11,588 nucleotides of DNA from CAZVWH01 sp964631175 (GTDB lineage: Bacteria > Planctomycetota > Phycisphaerae > Sedimentisphaerales > Anaerobacaceae). The stretch is taken from the NCBI GenBank assembly GCA_964631175.1, contig CAZVWH010000086.1, positions 1 through 11,588 on the forward strand, read 5' to 3'. Of this stretch, positions 5,503-11,588 are shown one piece after another; the first letter of the stretch is position 1, and each line of letters starts with the position of its first letter. The position numbers were made by a program, and so were the translations under genes. The notes beneath the pieces are model-generated. The model made no database searches, was not told the DNA's origin, and worked only from the letters and a program-made list of their open reading frames with translations.

Positions 5503-7128
5503 TTAGTACATTCCACCACCTCCTGGCGGCATCGGAGGAGTCTCTTTCTTTTCGGGAATCTCACTGACTATTGCATCTGTCGTCAGAAGCAGTGAGGCAA
5601 TCGACGCCCCATTCTGCAATGCTACCCTTTCCACCTTGGTCGGCACGATTACACCAAACTTAATCAAATCTCCATATTCCTTCCGCAGAGCGTCGTAGCC
5701 GAAGTTCTTTTCTTTGCTTTCTATAACTTTTTGAGCCACGATTGAGCCGTCCAGCCCTGCGTTCCGAGCTATTTGCTTGATAGGTGCTACTAATGCTCTT
5801 CGAACTATATCCACACCAATCTTTACATCGCCATTAGCTTTGATCTTATCTAAAGCTGATAATGCTCTGAGCATTGCCACTCCGCCTCCAGGCAGAATAC
5901 CTTCCTCCACCGCTGCCCGGCAGGCATGAAGTGCGTCTTCTACACGGGCCTTCTTTTCCTTCATTTCCGCCTCTGTCGCCGCTCCGACATTAATCATAGC
6001 GACGCCGCCGGCTAATTTTGCCAATCTCTCCTGCAGCTTTTCGATGTCATAATCGCTGGTGGAGTTATCGATCTCGTTTTTAATCTGCTCGATTCTGCCC
6101 TTAATAGCTTCCGTGCTGCCGGCTCCTTCAATGATAGTGGTTGTGTCTTTGTCGGTGGTGACTTGTTTGGCTCTACCAAGCTGTTTCAGCTCGATGCTTT
6201 CTAAGTCCAGCCCCAGGTCTTCGAAGATAGGCTCAGCGCCGGTCAAAACAGCGATGTCGCTGAGCATAGCCTTTCGCCTGTCACCAAATCCTGGTGCCTT
6301 GACCGCTGCGCACTGCAGCACGCCACGCAGCTTATTGACGACTAATGTTGCCAGGGCTTCACCCTCGACATCCTCAGCGATTATCAGCAGTGGTTTACCT
6401 TGTTTGGCCACCTTCTCCAACAAAGGAACCAAAGATTTAACTGAGCTGATCTTTTTCTCGTGCACCAGGATATAGGGTTTATCCAGGACGACTGTCATAT
6501 TCTCCAGCTTGTTTACGAAATGCGGACTAAGATAGCCCCTATCGAACTGCATGCCTTCAACCAATTCTACGGTTGTTTCCAACGATTGGCCCTCTTCGAC
6601 CGTTATAACGCCGTCTTTGCCAACTTTGTCCATGGCTTCTGCTAACTTCTTTCCAATTTCGACATCTTGGTTCGCTGAACATGTTGCCACCTGTTCTATT
6701 TGCTTGCTGGACTCAACAGGTATGCTCATTTTATGCAGTTGTTCAACGATGGCATCAATGGCATTTTTGATGCCCTGTTTTACCTGCATTGCATTAGCGC
6801 CGGCAGTGATATTTTTCAGGCCTTCATCGAATACGCTCTCAGCCAAGATTGTCGCTGTGGTTGTTCCGTCGCCGGCCACACTCGATGTCTTCGAGGCCAC
6901 TTCTTTTACCATCTGAGCGCCCATATTCTCATGGGAGTCCTCCAGCTCAATCTCTTTGGCCACTGTGACTCCGTCTTTGGTTACTGTAGGTGAACCGAAC
7001 GATTTTTCCAAAACCACGTTTCTGCCGCAAGGCCCAAGCGTGATCTTTACCGCATTTGCCAGTTTTTTCACACCTTCTCGAATGGCTCCACGTGCATCAG
7101 TACCAAAAGCTATCTTTTTAGCTGCCAT
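5503..7128 (-). CDS. groEL: Chaperonin GroEL (60 kDa subunit)
   Basis: GroEL forms the double-ring ATP-driven folding chamber in the cytoplasm, capped by GroES. The 541 residues align without gaps to the E. coli numbering through residue 398. D52 (KDGVTV), D87 in AGDGTTTAT (ATP and Mg binding) and D398 in KKARVEDAL (ATP hydrolysis) are all present, so it should be an active ATPase. GGGVAML follows as expected. Two oddities: K34 of the usual LGPKGR is Cys (LGPCGR), and the tail ends PPMPPGGGGMY instead of the common repeated GGM motif. The start is set by AAGGAG at 7139-7144, ten bases upstream. It is the second gene of the groES-groEL operon. Confidence 0.98.
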   Translation of the reverse strand: MAAKKIAFGTDARGAIREGVKKLANAVKITLGPCGRNVVLEKSFGSPTVTKDGVTVAKEIELEDSHENMGAQMVKEVASKTSSVAGDGTTTATILAESVFDEGLKNITAGANAMQVKQGIKNAIDAIVEQLHKMSIPVESSKQIEQVATCSANQDVEIGKKLAEAMDKVGKDGVITVEEGQSLETTVELVEGMQFDRGYLSPHFVNKLENMTVVLDKPYILVHEKKISSVKSLVPLLEKVAKQGKPLLIIAEDVEGEALATLVVNKLRGVLQCAAVKAPGFGDRRKAMLSDIAVLTGAEPIFEDLGLDLESIELKQLGRAKQVTTDKDTTTIIEGAGSTEAIKGRIEQIKNEIDNSTSDYDIEKLQERLAKLAGGVAMINVGAATEAEMKEKKARVEDALHACRAAVEEGILPGGGVAMLRALSALDKIKANGDVKIGVDIVRRALVAPIKQIARNAGLDGSIVAQKVIESKEKNFGYDALRKEYGDLIKFGVIVPTKVERVALQNGASIASLLLTTDAIVSEIPEKKETPPMPPGGGGMY

Positions 7129-7153
7129 ATTTTTCTTTCTCCTTTTTTGATTT

Positions 7154-7213
7154 GTAACTGGTAATTGGTCCCTTAGGGATTAGCAATCATTTCCAGTTAC
7201 CATTTAACCAGTT
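7154..7213 (-). repeat. Inverted repeat between groES and groEL
   Basis: GTAACTGG (7154-7161) pairs with CCAGTTAC (7193-7200), with a small palindrome TCCCTAAGGGA (minus strand) between. The right side continues as ACCATTTAACCAGTT (7199-7213), overlapping the groES stop; its reverse complement AACTGGTTAAATGGT also occurs inside murF at 3121-3135. It may be a structured spacer tuning groEL relative to groES, or a dispersed repeat. Confidence 0.5.
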
Positions 7214-7502
7214 ATTTTTCTATTACCGCCATTATATCTGATTCATCCATAATTAGATACTCTTTGCCGTTCATCTTTACCTCCGTCCCGGCATAGCTGG
7301 TAAACAGCACAATATCACCCTTTTTCACCTGCACCTGTTTATGTGTGCCGTCGTCGAGCGCTTTACCCTCCCCCACGCTGATAATTTTTCCTCTTTGTGG
7401 TTTTTCTTTCGCGGTGTCCGGCAGCACTATTCCGCCGGCTGTTTTGCTCTCCGCCTCGACACGCTCGACAAGCACCTTATCTGCCAATGGTCGAATCTTC
7501 AT
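7212..7502 (-). CDS. groES: Co-chaperonin GroES (10 kDa subunit)
   Basis: GroES is the heptameric lid of the GroEL chamber. The 96 residues match the family length and show the hallmark PLADKVLVERVEAESKTAGG (start strand plus mobile loop), IVLPDTAKEKP, GKIISVGEG, VKKGDIVLFTSYAGTEV and the terminal YLIMDESDIMAVIE. The ATG follows AAGGAG (7512-7517, minus strand) at a good distance. groEL lies 83 bases downstream, the standard operon order. No CIRCE operator (TTAGCACTC-N9-GAGTGCTAA) is visible in the 120 bases upstream, so HrcA control is not supported by the visible sequence. Confidence 0.97.
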   Translation of the reverse strand: MKIRPLADKVLVERVEAESKTAGGIVLPDTAKEKPQRGKIISVGEGKALDDGTHKQVQVKKGDIVLFTSYAGTEVKMNGKEYLIMDESDIMAVIEK

Positions 7503-7518
7503 CTGTTTTTACTCCTTT

Positions 7519-7566
7519 CCTTCGACCCTGCTCAGGCCTGCCCCGAGCAAGGCCGAGGGGACGGGT
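7519..7566. repeat. GC-rich palindromic fragment in the groES leader
   Basis: A GC-rich block flanked by GACCC (about 7525) and GGGTC (about 7563), with inner TGCTC/GAGCA arms. It resembles interspersed palindromic elements seen in many environmental genomes. It would lie in the 5' untranslated region of groES mRNA if the promoter at 7594-7623 is used. Confidence 0.4.
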
Positions 7567-7593
7567 CAAAAAACTATTCTTGTTTATTTTACT

Positions 7594-7623
7594 TGTATAA
7601 TACACTTATTGTTTAGCCGTCAC
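7594..7623 (-). promoter_or_regulatory. Weak candidate promoter for groESL
   Basis: On the minus strand, GTGACG (7623-7618) and TATACA (7599-7594) are 18 bases apart, each matching the sigma-70 consensus at 4 of 6 positions. This is the best candidate upstream of groES, but it is weak. Confidence 0.28.
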
Positions 7624-7665
7624 CGACATTTATCTTCTACGGAGAAGGACAGCGATGGTACAAAA

Positions 7666-7708
7666 CCCTACGTGAAATCCGTCGATCCGGCACCGGACGG
7701 GCGTAGGG
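7666..7708. repeat. Palindromic element with CCCTACG ends
   Basis: CCCTACG (7666-7672) pairs with CGTAGGG (7702-7708). Nested inside, CCGTC (7679-7683) pairs with GACGG (7696-7700) and CCGG (7687-7690) faces CCGG (7693-7696). The terminal word is shared with the element at 7730-7784. Confidence 0.6.
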
Positions 7709-7729
7709 CTAAACATAATCACATTTTAT

Positions 7730-7784
7730 GTAGGGTGGGGCTTGCCCCACCACTACATTATTGGTGGGCTGAAGCCCACCCTAC
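7730..7784. repeat. REP-like double hairpin with outer inverted repeat
   Basis: Outer arms GTAGGGTGGG (7730-7739) and CCCACCCTAC (7775-7784) are exact reverse complements. Each side also forms its own 8-bp hairpin: GGTGGGGC-TT-GCCCCACC (7734-7751) and GGTGGGCT-GA-AGCCCACC (7763-7780). Paired palindromes of this shape resemble REP/BIME elements. The right end supplies the TAG stop of the receiver gene. Confidence 0.82.
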
Positions 7785-8191
7785 GCGAAAATATTACTGT
7801 TATATTTTTTTAGAAACAGCCTGTTTAATACTCGCTGCAGAAGAGACATATCAACCGGCTTATCAATCACGCCGAAGACATCAAGCTGTAGTGCCTTGCC
7901 AAGTACGTCTTCATTTGCAGCGCTTGTCAACAGGATACACGGCAATCGTGGATAATCCATTCGAATGATCTTTATCGTGGCCAGTCCGCTTGATGTTTCT
8001 GAATCCATATCTACTATTGTGGTGTGAATTCGTTTTCGCTCGATGATGTGAACAAACTCACTTGGTTCTTCAGCCACGAGCAAATTAACACCTCTTGGCT
8101 GAAGTATATTGCGTACAGCCTGCTGCCAGGCCCAGTTGGCCCCACTGGCCAACAGAGTTACCTCTTCAAGTTTTGACAGGTTCGTAACCAT
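7781..8191 (-). CDS. Stand-alone degenerate receiver-domain protein
   Basis: The 136 residues form a single CheY-like receiver fold without an output domain. The phosphoacceptor Asp is probably D61 in TTIVDMD, followed by SSGLATI. The Thr/Ser switch position is LLTS (T89-S90), and the conserved Lys is K111 in IDKPVD. The usual acidic pair at the end of the first strand, needed for Mg, is absent: the strand reads VTLLASG (12-17). It may therefore be a pseudo-receiver or be phosphorylated poorly. A partner kinase is not visible. The start ATG has a modest GGGAAG upstream. The last codons and TAG stop run into the REP-like element, so the C-terminus may have been altered by its insertion. It lies upstream of groES on the same strand, 278 bases away. 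Confidence 0.82.
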   Translation of the reverse strand: MVTNLSKLEEVTLLASGANWAWQQAVRNILQPRGVNLLVAEEPSEFVHIIERKRIHTTIVDMDSETSSGLATIKIIRMDYPRLPCILLTSAANEDVLGKALQLDVFGVIDKPVDMSLLQRVLNRLFLKKYNSNIFA

Positions 8192-8629
8192 ATCTGTAAC
8201 TTCCCGATGGTTATGTGCAAATGTCGTGCCAATAATTTTGCGGAAGGGCCATATCCTCGTAAGTGCTTATGATAATGGTGGTTATATAATAGAAATGGGT
8301 ACTCGCTCAGTCTGGCAAAATTGCAGTTGGGCCTTTTTTATCCTGTCATGCTGGCAGCTTATTTCAGACTCGTGCTTCGTAGCGACCCGTCCTCCGCAGT
8401 AGCTTTGCTACGAAGGGTGGAAGTGCTGCTTCGCAGAGTAGCATTGGCTTCAAATGAGGTGAGATTATCAAGTATCCGTTTTAAATCGTTCTCGAAGCGG
8501 TTAATTTCACTCAGTGAAAATCCCTTATAGAAATAATATTGAGCAGAATTTCTATTTTTTCAGAGAAATTCTACTACTCCAATCTTTGCACAATATACGG
8601 TGTCAAGGCTATAATCTTTTATCATAAAG
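8192..8629. other. Gene-free stretch with short palindromes
   Basis: I see no convincing gene. It contains an inverted repeat CTTCGTAGC (8375-8383) / GCTACGAAG (8407-8415) enclosing a GTAGC-TTT-GCTAC hairpin, a TTTCACT-C-AGTGAAA palindrome (8507-8521), and a 9-bp stem AGAATTTCT (8545-8553) / AGAAATTCT (8564-8572). These look like repeat debris next to the MITE-like element. Confidence 0.5.
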
Positions 8630-8819
8630 TGCTTTGTAGAAAAGAACCCACTGTCATTTCGACCGAAGCCCCCGTTTCTGCTTTCGCAGAAATCACGGGG
8701 GCGAAATGGAGAAATCTATTCAAAAGCAGATTTTCATTCAGGGCTATCTGCCTCGCTCCGTGTCTCGACTCGCCTTCGGCTCGCTCGAAATGACACTGTG
8801 ACCTGTTTTCTACAGAGCA
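8630..8819. mobile_element. MITE-like element with imperfect terminal inverted repeats
   Basis: The left end (8630-8662) starts TGCTTTGTAGAAAA and finishes TGTCATTTCGA. The right end (8785-8819), read in reverse complement, starts TGCTCTGTAGAAAA and finishes TGTCATTTCGA. The inner 11 bp match exactly and the outer 14 bp differ at one base, with a variable middle. Inside is a long hairpin at 8669-8701 (CCCCCGT with ACGGGGG, and TTCTGC with GCAGAA). There is no transposase and I see no clear target duplication. The inner words resemble a palindromic repeat widespread in environmental bacterial genomes. Confidence 0.6.
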
Positions 8820-8886
8820 ATCCCAAAAGAATATCAATTACTCAAAAATGTATGCAATCAAGTTATCTGCGGTTAAAATTGAGCTT

Positions 8887-9822
8887 ATGAAATTTACTAC
8901 TGTGCATTCAAGATTGCTTATTTTTTTTCTTGCCTCTCGTCCGAAGTTTTTGGTAGCAAGCGCTGCTCCGGTTTTAGTTGGCTCTGCCGCTGGCTATGCT
9001 GTTATTGGGACTTTCCAGCCGATTCTTTTTGTCCTGGCACTATTAGCCATAATGGCTCTGCACTCCGGCGCCAACATAACCAACGATTATTACGACCATC
9101 TTTCCGGTAACGACTGGGTTAATAAAAATCCTACGCCGTTTTCCGGAGGTCGTCGTTTTATTCAGGAAGGTACTCTCTCAGCTAAAGCAACGTTGCTTGC
9201 AGCACTATTTTGTCTGGCTGCCGGCTCAGCTATAGGGCTGGTAATTTTATATCTGACGCGGAGTGTTTTTATTTTAGTTCTCGGCCTTATCGGGTTACTG
9301 GGCGGCTTCTTCTACACGGCTCGGCCTGTGCAGCTCGGCTACCGCTGCATCGGTGAGCCAGTCATTGCGCTACTGTTCGGCCTGCTTCCGGTATTTGGCT
9401 CGTTTTATTTACAGACAGAAACAATTAATGTCACCCCGATTTTGCCTGCGCTCATAGTCAGCATATTAATATTCCTGGTGATTTTAGTGAACGAATTTCC
9501 TGATGTTGCTGCCGATGCCGCGGTCAACAAGCGGACACTTGTAGTCCGTTTTGGCGTGCCAGCCTGCGTCTGGATTTATAGGATAGCGGTGATTGCAAGC
9601 TACATTGTTGCTGCTACAATGCTTACTTATCGAGTGACATTTCTTGCAGGTTTGTTTTATTTATTTACGCTGCCGGTCGTAGTCTTAGCGATAAAACTTG
9701 CCGACAAAAAGGACTTATCCAAGCCAGGCCGATACCGTGCCAGCCAGATTACGGTCCTATTGCACACGATTGGAACATTGTCCCTGACCGTAGGCTTTGT
9801 AGTCTTTCAACTAACGAACTAG
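8887..9822 (+). CDS. UbiA-family prenyltransferase, MenA-like
   Basis: This is an integral-membrane aromatic prenyltransferase of the UbiA superfamily, which attaches a polyprenyl chain to a quinone precursor ring. From the ATG at 8887 it has 311 residues and about eight or nine membrane segments. The first Asp motif is NITNDYYDHLSGND (from residue 63) and the second is NEFPDVAADAAVNKRT (from residue 202), followed by LVVRFG. LASRPKFLVASAAPVLVGS near the start and the NPTPFSGGRRFIQEG loop are closest to MenA (1,4-dihydroxy-2-naphthoate prenyltransferase). An ATG in frame at 8848 would add 13 residues, but MenA proteins usually begin about ten residues before ASRPK. No other menaquinone genes are visible, so the substrate (DHNA, a futalosine-pathway product or another) is uncertain. 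It is convergent with thrC, with an imperfect hairpin at 9825-9841 between them. Confidence 0.88.
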   Translation: MKFTTVHSRLLIFFLASRPKFLVASAAPVLVGSAAGYAVIGTFQPILFVLALLAIMALHSGANITNDYYDHLSGNDWVNKNPTPFSGGRRFIQEGTLSAKATLLAALFCLAAGSAIGLVILYLTRSVFILVLGLIGLLGGFFYTARPVQLGYRCIGEPVIALLFGLLPVFGSFYLQTETINVTPILPALIVSILIFLVILVNEFPDVAADAAVNKRTLVVRFGVPACVWIYRIAVIASYIVAATMLTYRVTFLAGLFYLFTLPVVVLAIKLADKKDLSKPGRYRASQITVLLHTIGTLSLTVGFVVFQLTN

Positions 9823-9863
9823 CAGTCACCGCAGCGGCGACGGCTAAACACTGGGGGAAAATC

Positions 9864-11231
9864 TTATTTTATCAACTTAACTATTTCGTCGAAGTCGTTT
9901 GGTGCCTCTATGGGGGGATTACTGAATTTGCCCTGTTTTTCCTTGTGGTAGTTGACCGTCAGATTCGGGTCTTTTAATGGATGTCCCGTCAGCACACAGA
10001 CGATGCGCTCGTCGCCTGCGATGATACCTTCGGCCCTTAGGTGCTTCAGGCCTGCTATTGTTGCTGCGGAGGCCGGCTCACAGCCTAAGCCGTATTTACC
10101 GATAATTGCCTTCGCATCGCAAATCTCTTCGTCGGTAACAGCACGGACAACGCCGTTGCAAATATGAATCGCCCGCAGGCATTTCTTCAAATTGACCGGT
10201 CGTGAGATTTCTATAGCTGATGCGCAGGTGTGCGGCGAAAAGTTGCGAGCCGTCAAATCAGCATAGAAACTATCAATGATTGCCTGCTGGACCTTGCCGG
10301 CATTCCACGTTAGCTTTTTGTTGTTGACCAGCTCGGTTAAGGTGTCGGCACCGGTGGCATTAATAATCGCCATTCGCGGTATTTGCTTGATGAGTCCGAG
10401 CTGCTTTAACTCGGCAAAGGCCTTGCCGAAGGCGCTGGAATTGCCGAGGTTACCGCCGGGGACGATTATCCAGTCCGGCACCTGCCAGCCTAAGCCTTCG
10501 ATGATACGATACATAATAGTCTTTTGACCTTCGAGACGAAACGGATTTAGCGAGTTAAGAAGATACAGCCCCAGCTTAGCGCAAACATCCTGAACCTGAC
10601 GCATACAGTCGTCGAAGTCACCACGTATCTGAATCGTTTGTGCGCCGTAATCCATACCCTGGCTCAATTTGCCGAATGCTATTCGGCCTGAGCCGATAAA
10701 GACGGTGCACTTTAGATTACAGTGATGAGCATAAAGTGCGACTGATGCAGAAGTGTTGCCGGTCGATGCGCAGGCGCAAGAAGTTGCGCCGACCATCTTA
10801 GCGTGGCTGAATGCTGCTGCCATTCCGTTATCTTTAAACGAGCCGGACGGGTTCAGACCTTCATATTGCAGATACAAACACCCGGGCTGCATATCAACGT
10901 ATTCAGCAACGGCGTCATTTTGCTGCAGAATTGTTTGGCCTTCGCCTATGGTGACTTTGTATTTGTCTTCGCAGAAGTTCAGCAGCTCTCTGAATCGCCA
11001 GACGCCGGAGAAATCCAGCGGGTTGTCCCTGTTTGCCCAGCGCCTGGCAAATTCGTTTAACTCGCCGGGCACTTCTGTCTTGTCCCAGTTATAGCGTATA
11101 TCCAGCAGCTCGCCGCAAGCCGGACACTTAAATAGCGTCTGGCCGCAGTCAAACTCAGCCCCGCAGGCAGGATTAATACATTTTTGATAAGCTGAATCGG
11201 TCATTTTCTCGTATCTCGTCGTTAGATTCAT
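9864..11231 (-). CDS. thrC: Threonine synthase
   Basis: Threonine synthase converts O-phosphohomoserine to threonine and phosphate with pyridoxal phosphate. The 455 residues begin with a zinc-ribbon-like pair, C18/C23 and C36/C39, as in many fold-type-II threonine synthases. The PLP-binding lysine is K133 in NPSGSFKDNG. ASTGNTSAS (155-163) and the glycine-rich PGGNLGN (258-264) bind substrate and cofactor phosphate, and EPASAATIAGLK lies near the end. Cysteate or cystathionine enzymes share the fold, but the zinc ribbon plus GSFKDNG favours ThrC. An ATG at 11204 (MTDSAYQKC) may be the true start, because relatives commonly begin just before the first Cys motif; neither start has a good Shine-Dalgarno. 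A TATAAT sequence lies about 50 bases upstream (11281-11286, minus strand) without a clear -35. Confidence 0.93.
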   Translation of the reverse strand: MNLTTRYEKMTDSAYQKCINPACGAEFDCGQTLFKCPACGELLDIRYNWDKTEVPGELNEFARRWANRDNPLDFSGVWRFRELLNFCEDKYKVTIGEGQTILQQNDAVAEYVDMQPGCLYLQYEGLNPSGSFKDNGMAAAFSHAKMVGATSCACASTGNTSASVALYAHHCNLKCTVFIGSGRIAFGKLSQGMDYGAQTIQIRGDFDDCMRQVQDVCAKLGLYLLNSLNPFRLEGQKTIMYRIIEGLGWQVPDWIIVPGGNLGNSSAFGKAFAELKQLGLIKQIPRMAIINATGADTLTELVNNKKLTWNAGKVQQAIIDSFYADLTARNFSPHTCASAIEISRPVNLKKCLRAIHICNGVVRAVTDEEICDAKAIIGKYGLGCEPASAATIAGLKHLRAEGIIAGDERIVCVLTGHPLKDPNLTVNYHKEKQGKFSNPPIEAPNDFDEIVKLIK

Positions 11232-11274
11232 GATTCTTGAGCGACAAATTAAGTATCGGCCTTTCTTGTACAGT

Positions 11275-11475
11275 CCTGCAATTATAAAAGATGAACGAAG
11301 CTAACGATACAGAAATTGGGTTTGTTTGGGTTTGTTTTTTTTGGAGTCTGAAGGGTGGTTCATTTTCACAATCCTTTGCAGCAAAGAATTTTGCGTTCAT
11401 TTTAGACTTAAGGAAATTGGCTTTGTTTTGCATAAAAAGGGATCGATTTGTAGAACATTCTCTACAATTGTAGAA
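11275..11475 (-). repeat. ORF-like interspersed repeat fragment (QNKANF / QTNPI type)
   Basis: The minus strand translates to MQNKANFLKSKMN, then KDCENEPPFRL and KKQTQTNPISVS. Runs like this (QNKPNF..KMN..KDYEN..KPNSNPI) recur in intergenic regions of Phycisphaerae-type genomes as I recall them, and are more likely a DNA repeat than a protein. The DNA includes GGGTTTGTTT twice in tandem (11318-11337). The open frame overlaps the start of thrC, which also argues against a real gene. Confidence 0.45.
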
Positions 11476-11504
11476 CCAGTTATACGTGGATTTTGCCATT
11501 CTCT

Positions 11505-11532
11505 GTCCTCAGTCATCCGTCCTCAGTTTCCT
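11505..11532 (+). repeat. Heptamer array, GTCCTCA type
   Basis: Four consecutive 7-bp units, GTCCTCA, GTCATCC, GTCCTCA and GTTTCCT, lie at 11505-11532. The architecture (four units, 28 bp) matches the arrays in murE and murF, but with a different unit. The remaining bases to 11588 show no gene. Confidence 0.6.
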
Positions 11533-11588
11533 GATTTATACCCATCCTGAATGGAATTTCGGTGTAGATTATTCATGTTTTTATTGGA

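Noticed and set aside
7503..7640. CIRCE heat-shock operator upstream of groES
   Set aside because: No TTAGCACTC-N9-GAGTGCTAA inverted repeat is present in this stretch.
7345..7968. 207-residue plus-strand frame opposite groES and the receiver gene
   Set aside because: It is antisense to two supported genes and runs through palindromic repeats; the protein is compositionally unconvincing.
8311..8325. Sigma-54 promoter (TGGC...TTGCA) in the gene-free stretch
   Set aside because: The GG-to-GC spacing is too short for a -24/-12 promoter.
8622..8837. 71-residue minus-strand frame and the opposing 84-residue plus-strand frame
   Set aside because: Both are translations of the MITE-like inverted-repeat element, not independent genes.
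9840..9851. 12-base word GACGGCTAAACA shared with the reverse complement near 7614-7625
   Set aside because: 12-base matches are expected by chance several times in a window of this size.
11173..11499. 108-residue minus-strand open frame upstream of thrC as a gene
   Set aside because: It overlaps the thrC start, has no ribosome-binding site or recognisable domain, and its wording matches a repeat pattern.

Overview
The window reads as a chromosomal segment of a Gram-negative-type bacterium, most likely a planctomycete of the Phycisphaerae group. Supporting points are a meso-diaminopimelate-type MurE, protein sequences of planctomycete flavour, and upstream of the threonine synthase a degenerate ORF-like stretch (QNKANF..., ...QTNPI) of a kind I associate with interspersed repeats in Phycisphaerae genomes. 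The lineage call is inference and would need a marker-gene search.

Layout. 1-521 is the 3' end of murE (+). 522-2417 is an antisense accessory island: an unrecognised 182-residue protein (-) and a HigB/HigA toxin-antitoxin pair (-) with a clear promoter-operator. 2418-5066 resumes the peptidoglycan cluster with murF and mraY (+), separated by a chain of three overlapping hairpins. The usual next gene, murD, is absent; instead there is a small two-helix membrane protein (-) and then the groES-groEL chaperonin operon (-). 7503-8887 holds an isolated degenerate receiver-domain protein (-) and most of the palindromic repeats in the window, including a REP-like double hairpin and a MITE-like element of about 190 bp. 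8887-9822 is a UbiA/MenA-type prenyltransferase (+), convergent with threonine synthase (-, 9864-11231). 11232-11588 has no convincing gene.

How the parts work together. MurE adds meso-DAP to UDP-MurNAc-L-Ala-D-Glu, MurF adds D-Ala-D-Ala, and MraY moves the completed phospho-MurNAc-pentapeptide onto undecaprenyl phosphate at the membrane: three consecutive steps of lipid I synthesis. The HigBA island splits this run, and murF appears to have its own promoter. The remaining genes (GroESL, prenyltransferase, threonine synthase) are unrelated housekeeping functions.

The most distinctive feature is the repeat content. Short arrays of four 7-bp units, each array built from a different heptamer, lie inside murE (perfect copies), twice inside murF, and near the right end (degenerate copies). 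Palindromic elements also abut or supply the stop codons of murF and the receiver gene. I found no CRISPR array, tRNA, rRNA, complete insertion sequence or obvious new defence system.
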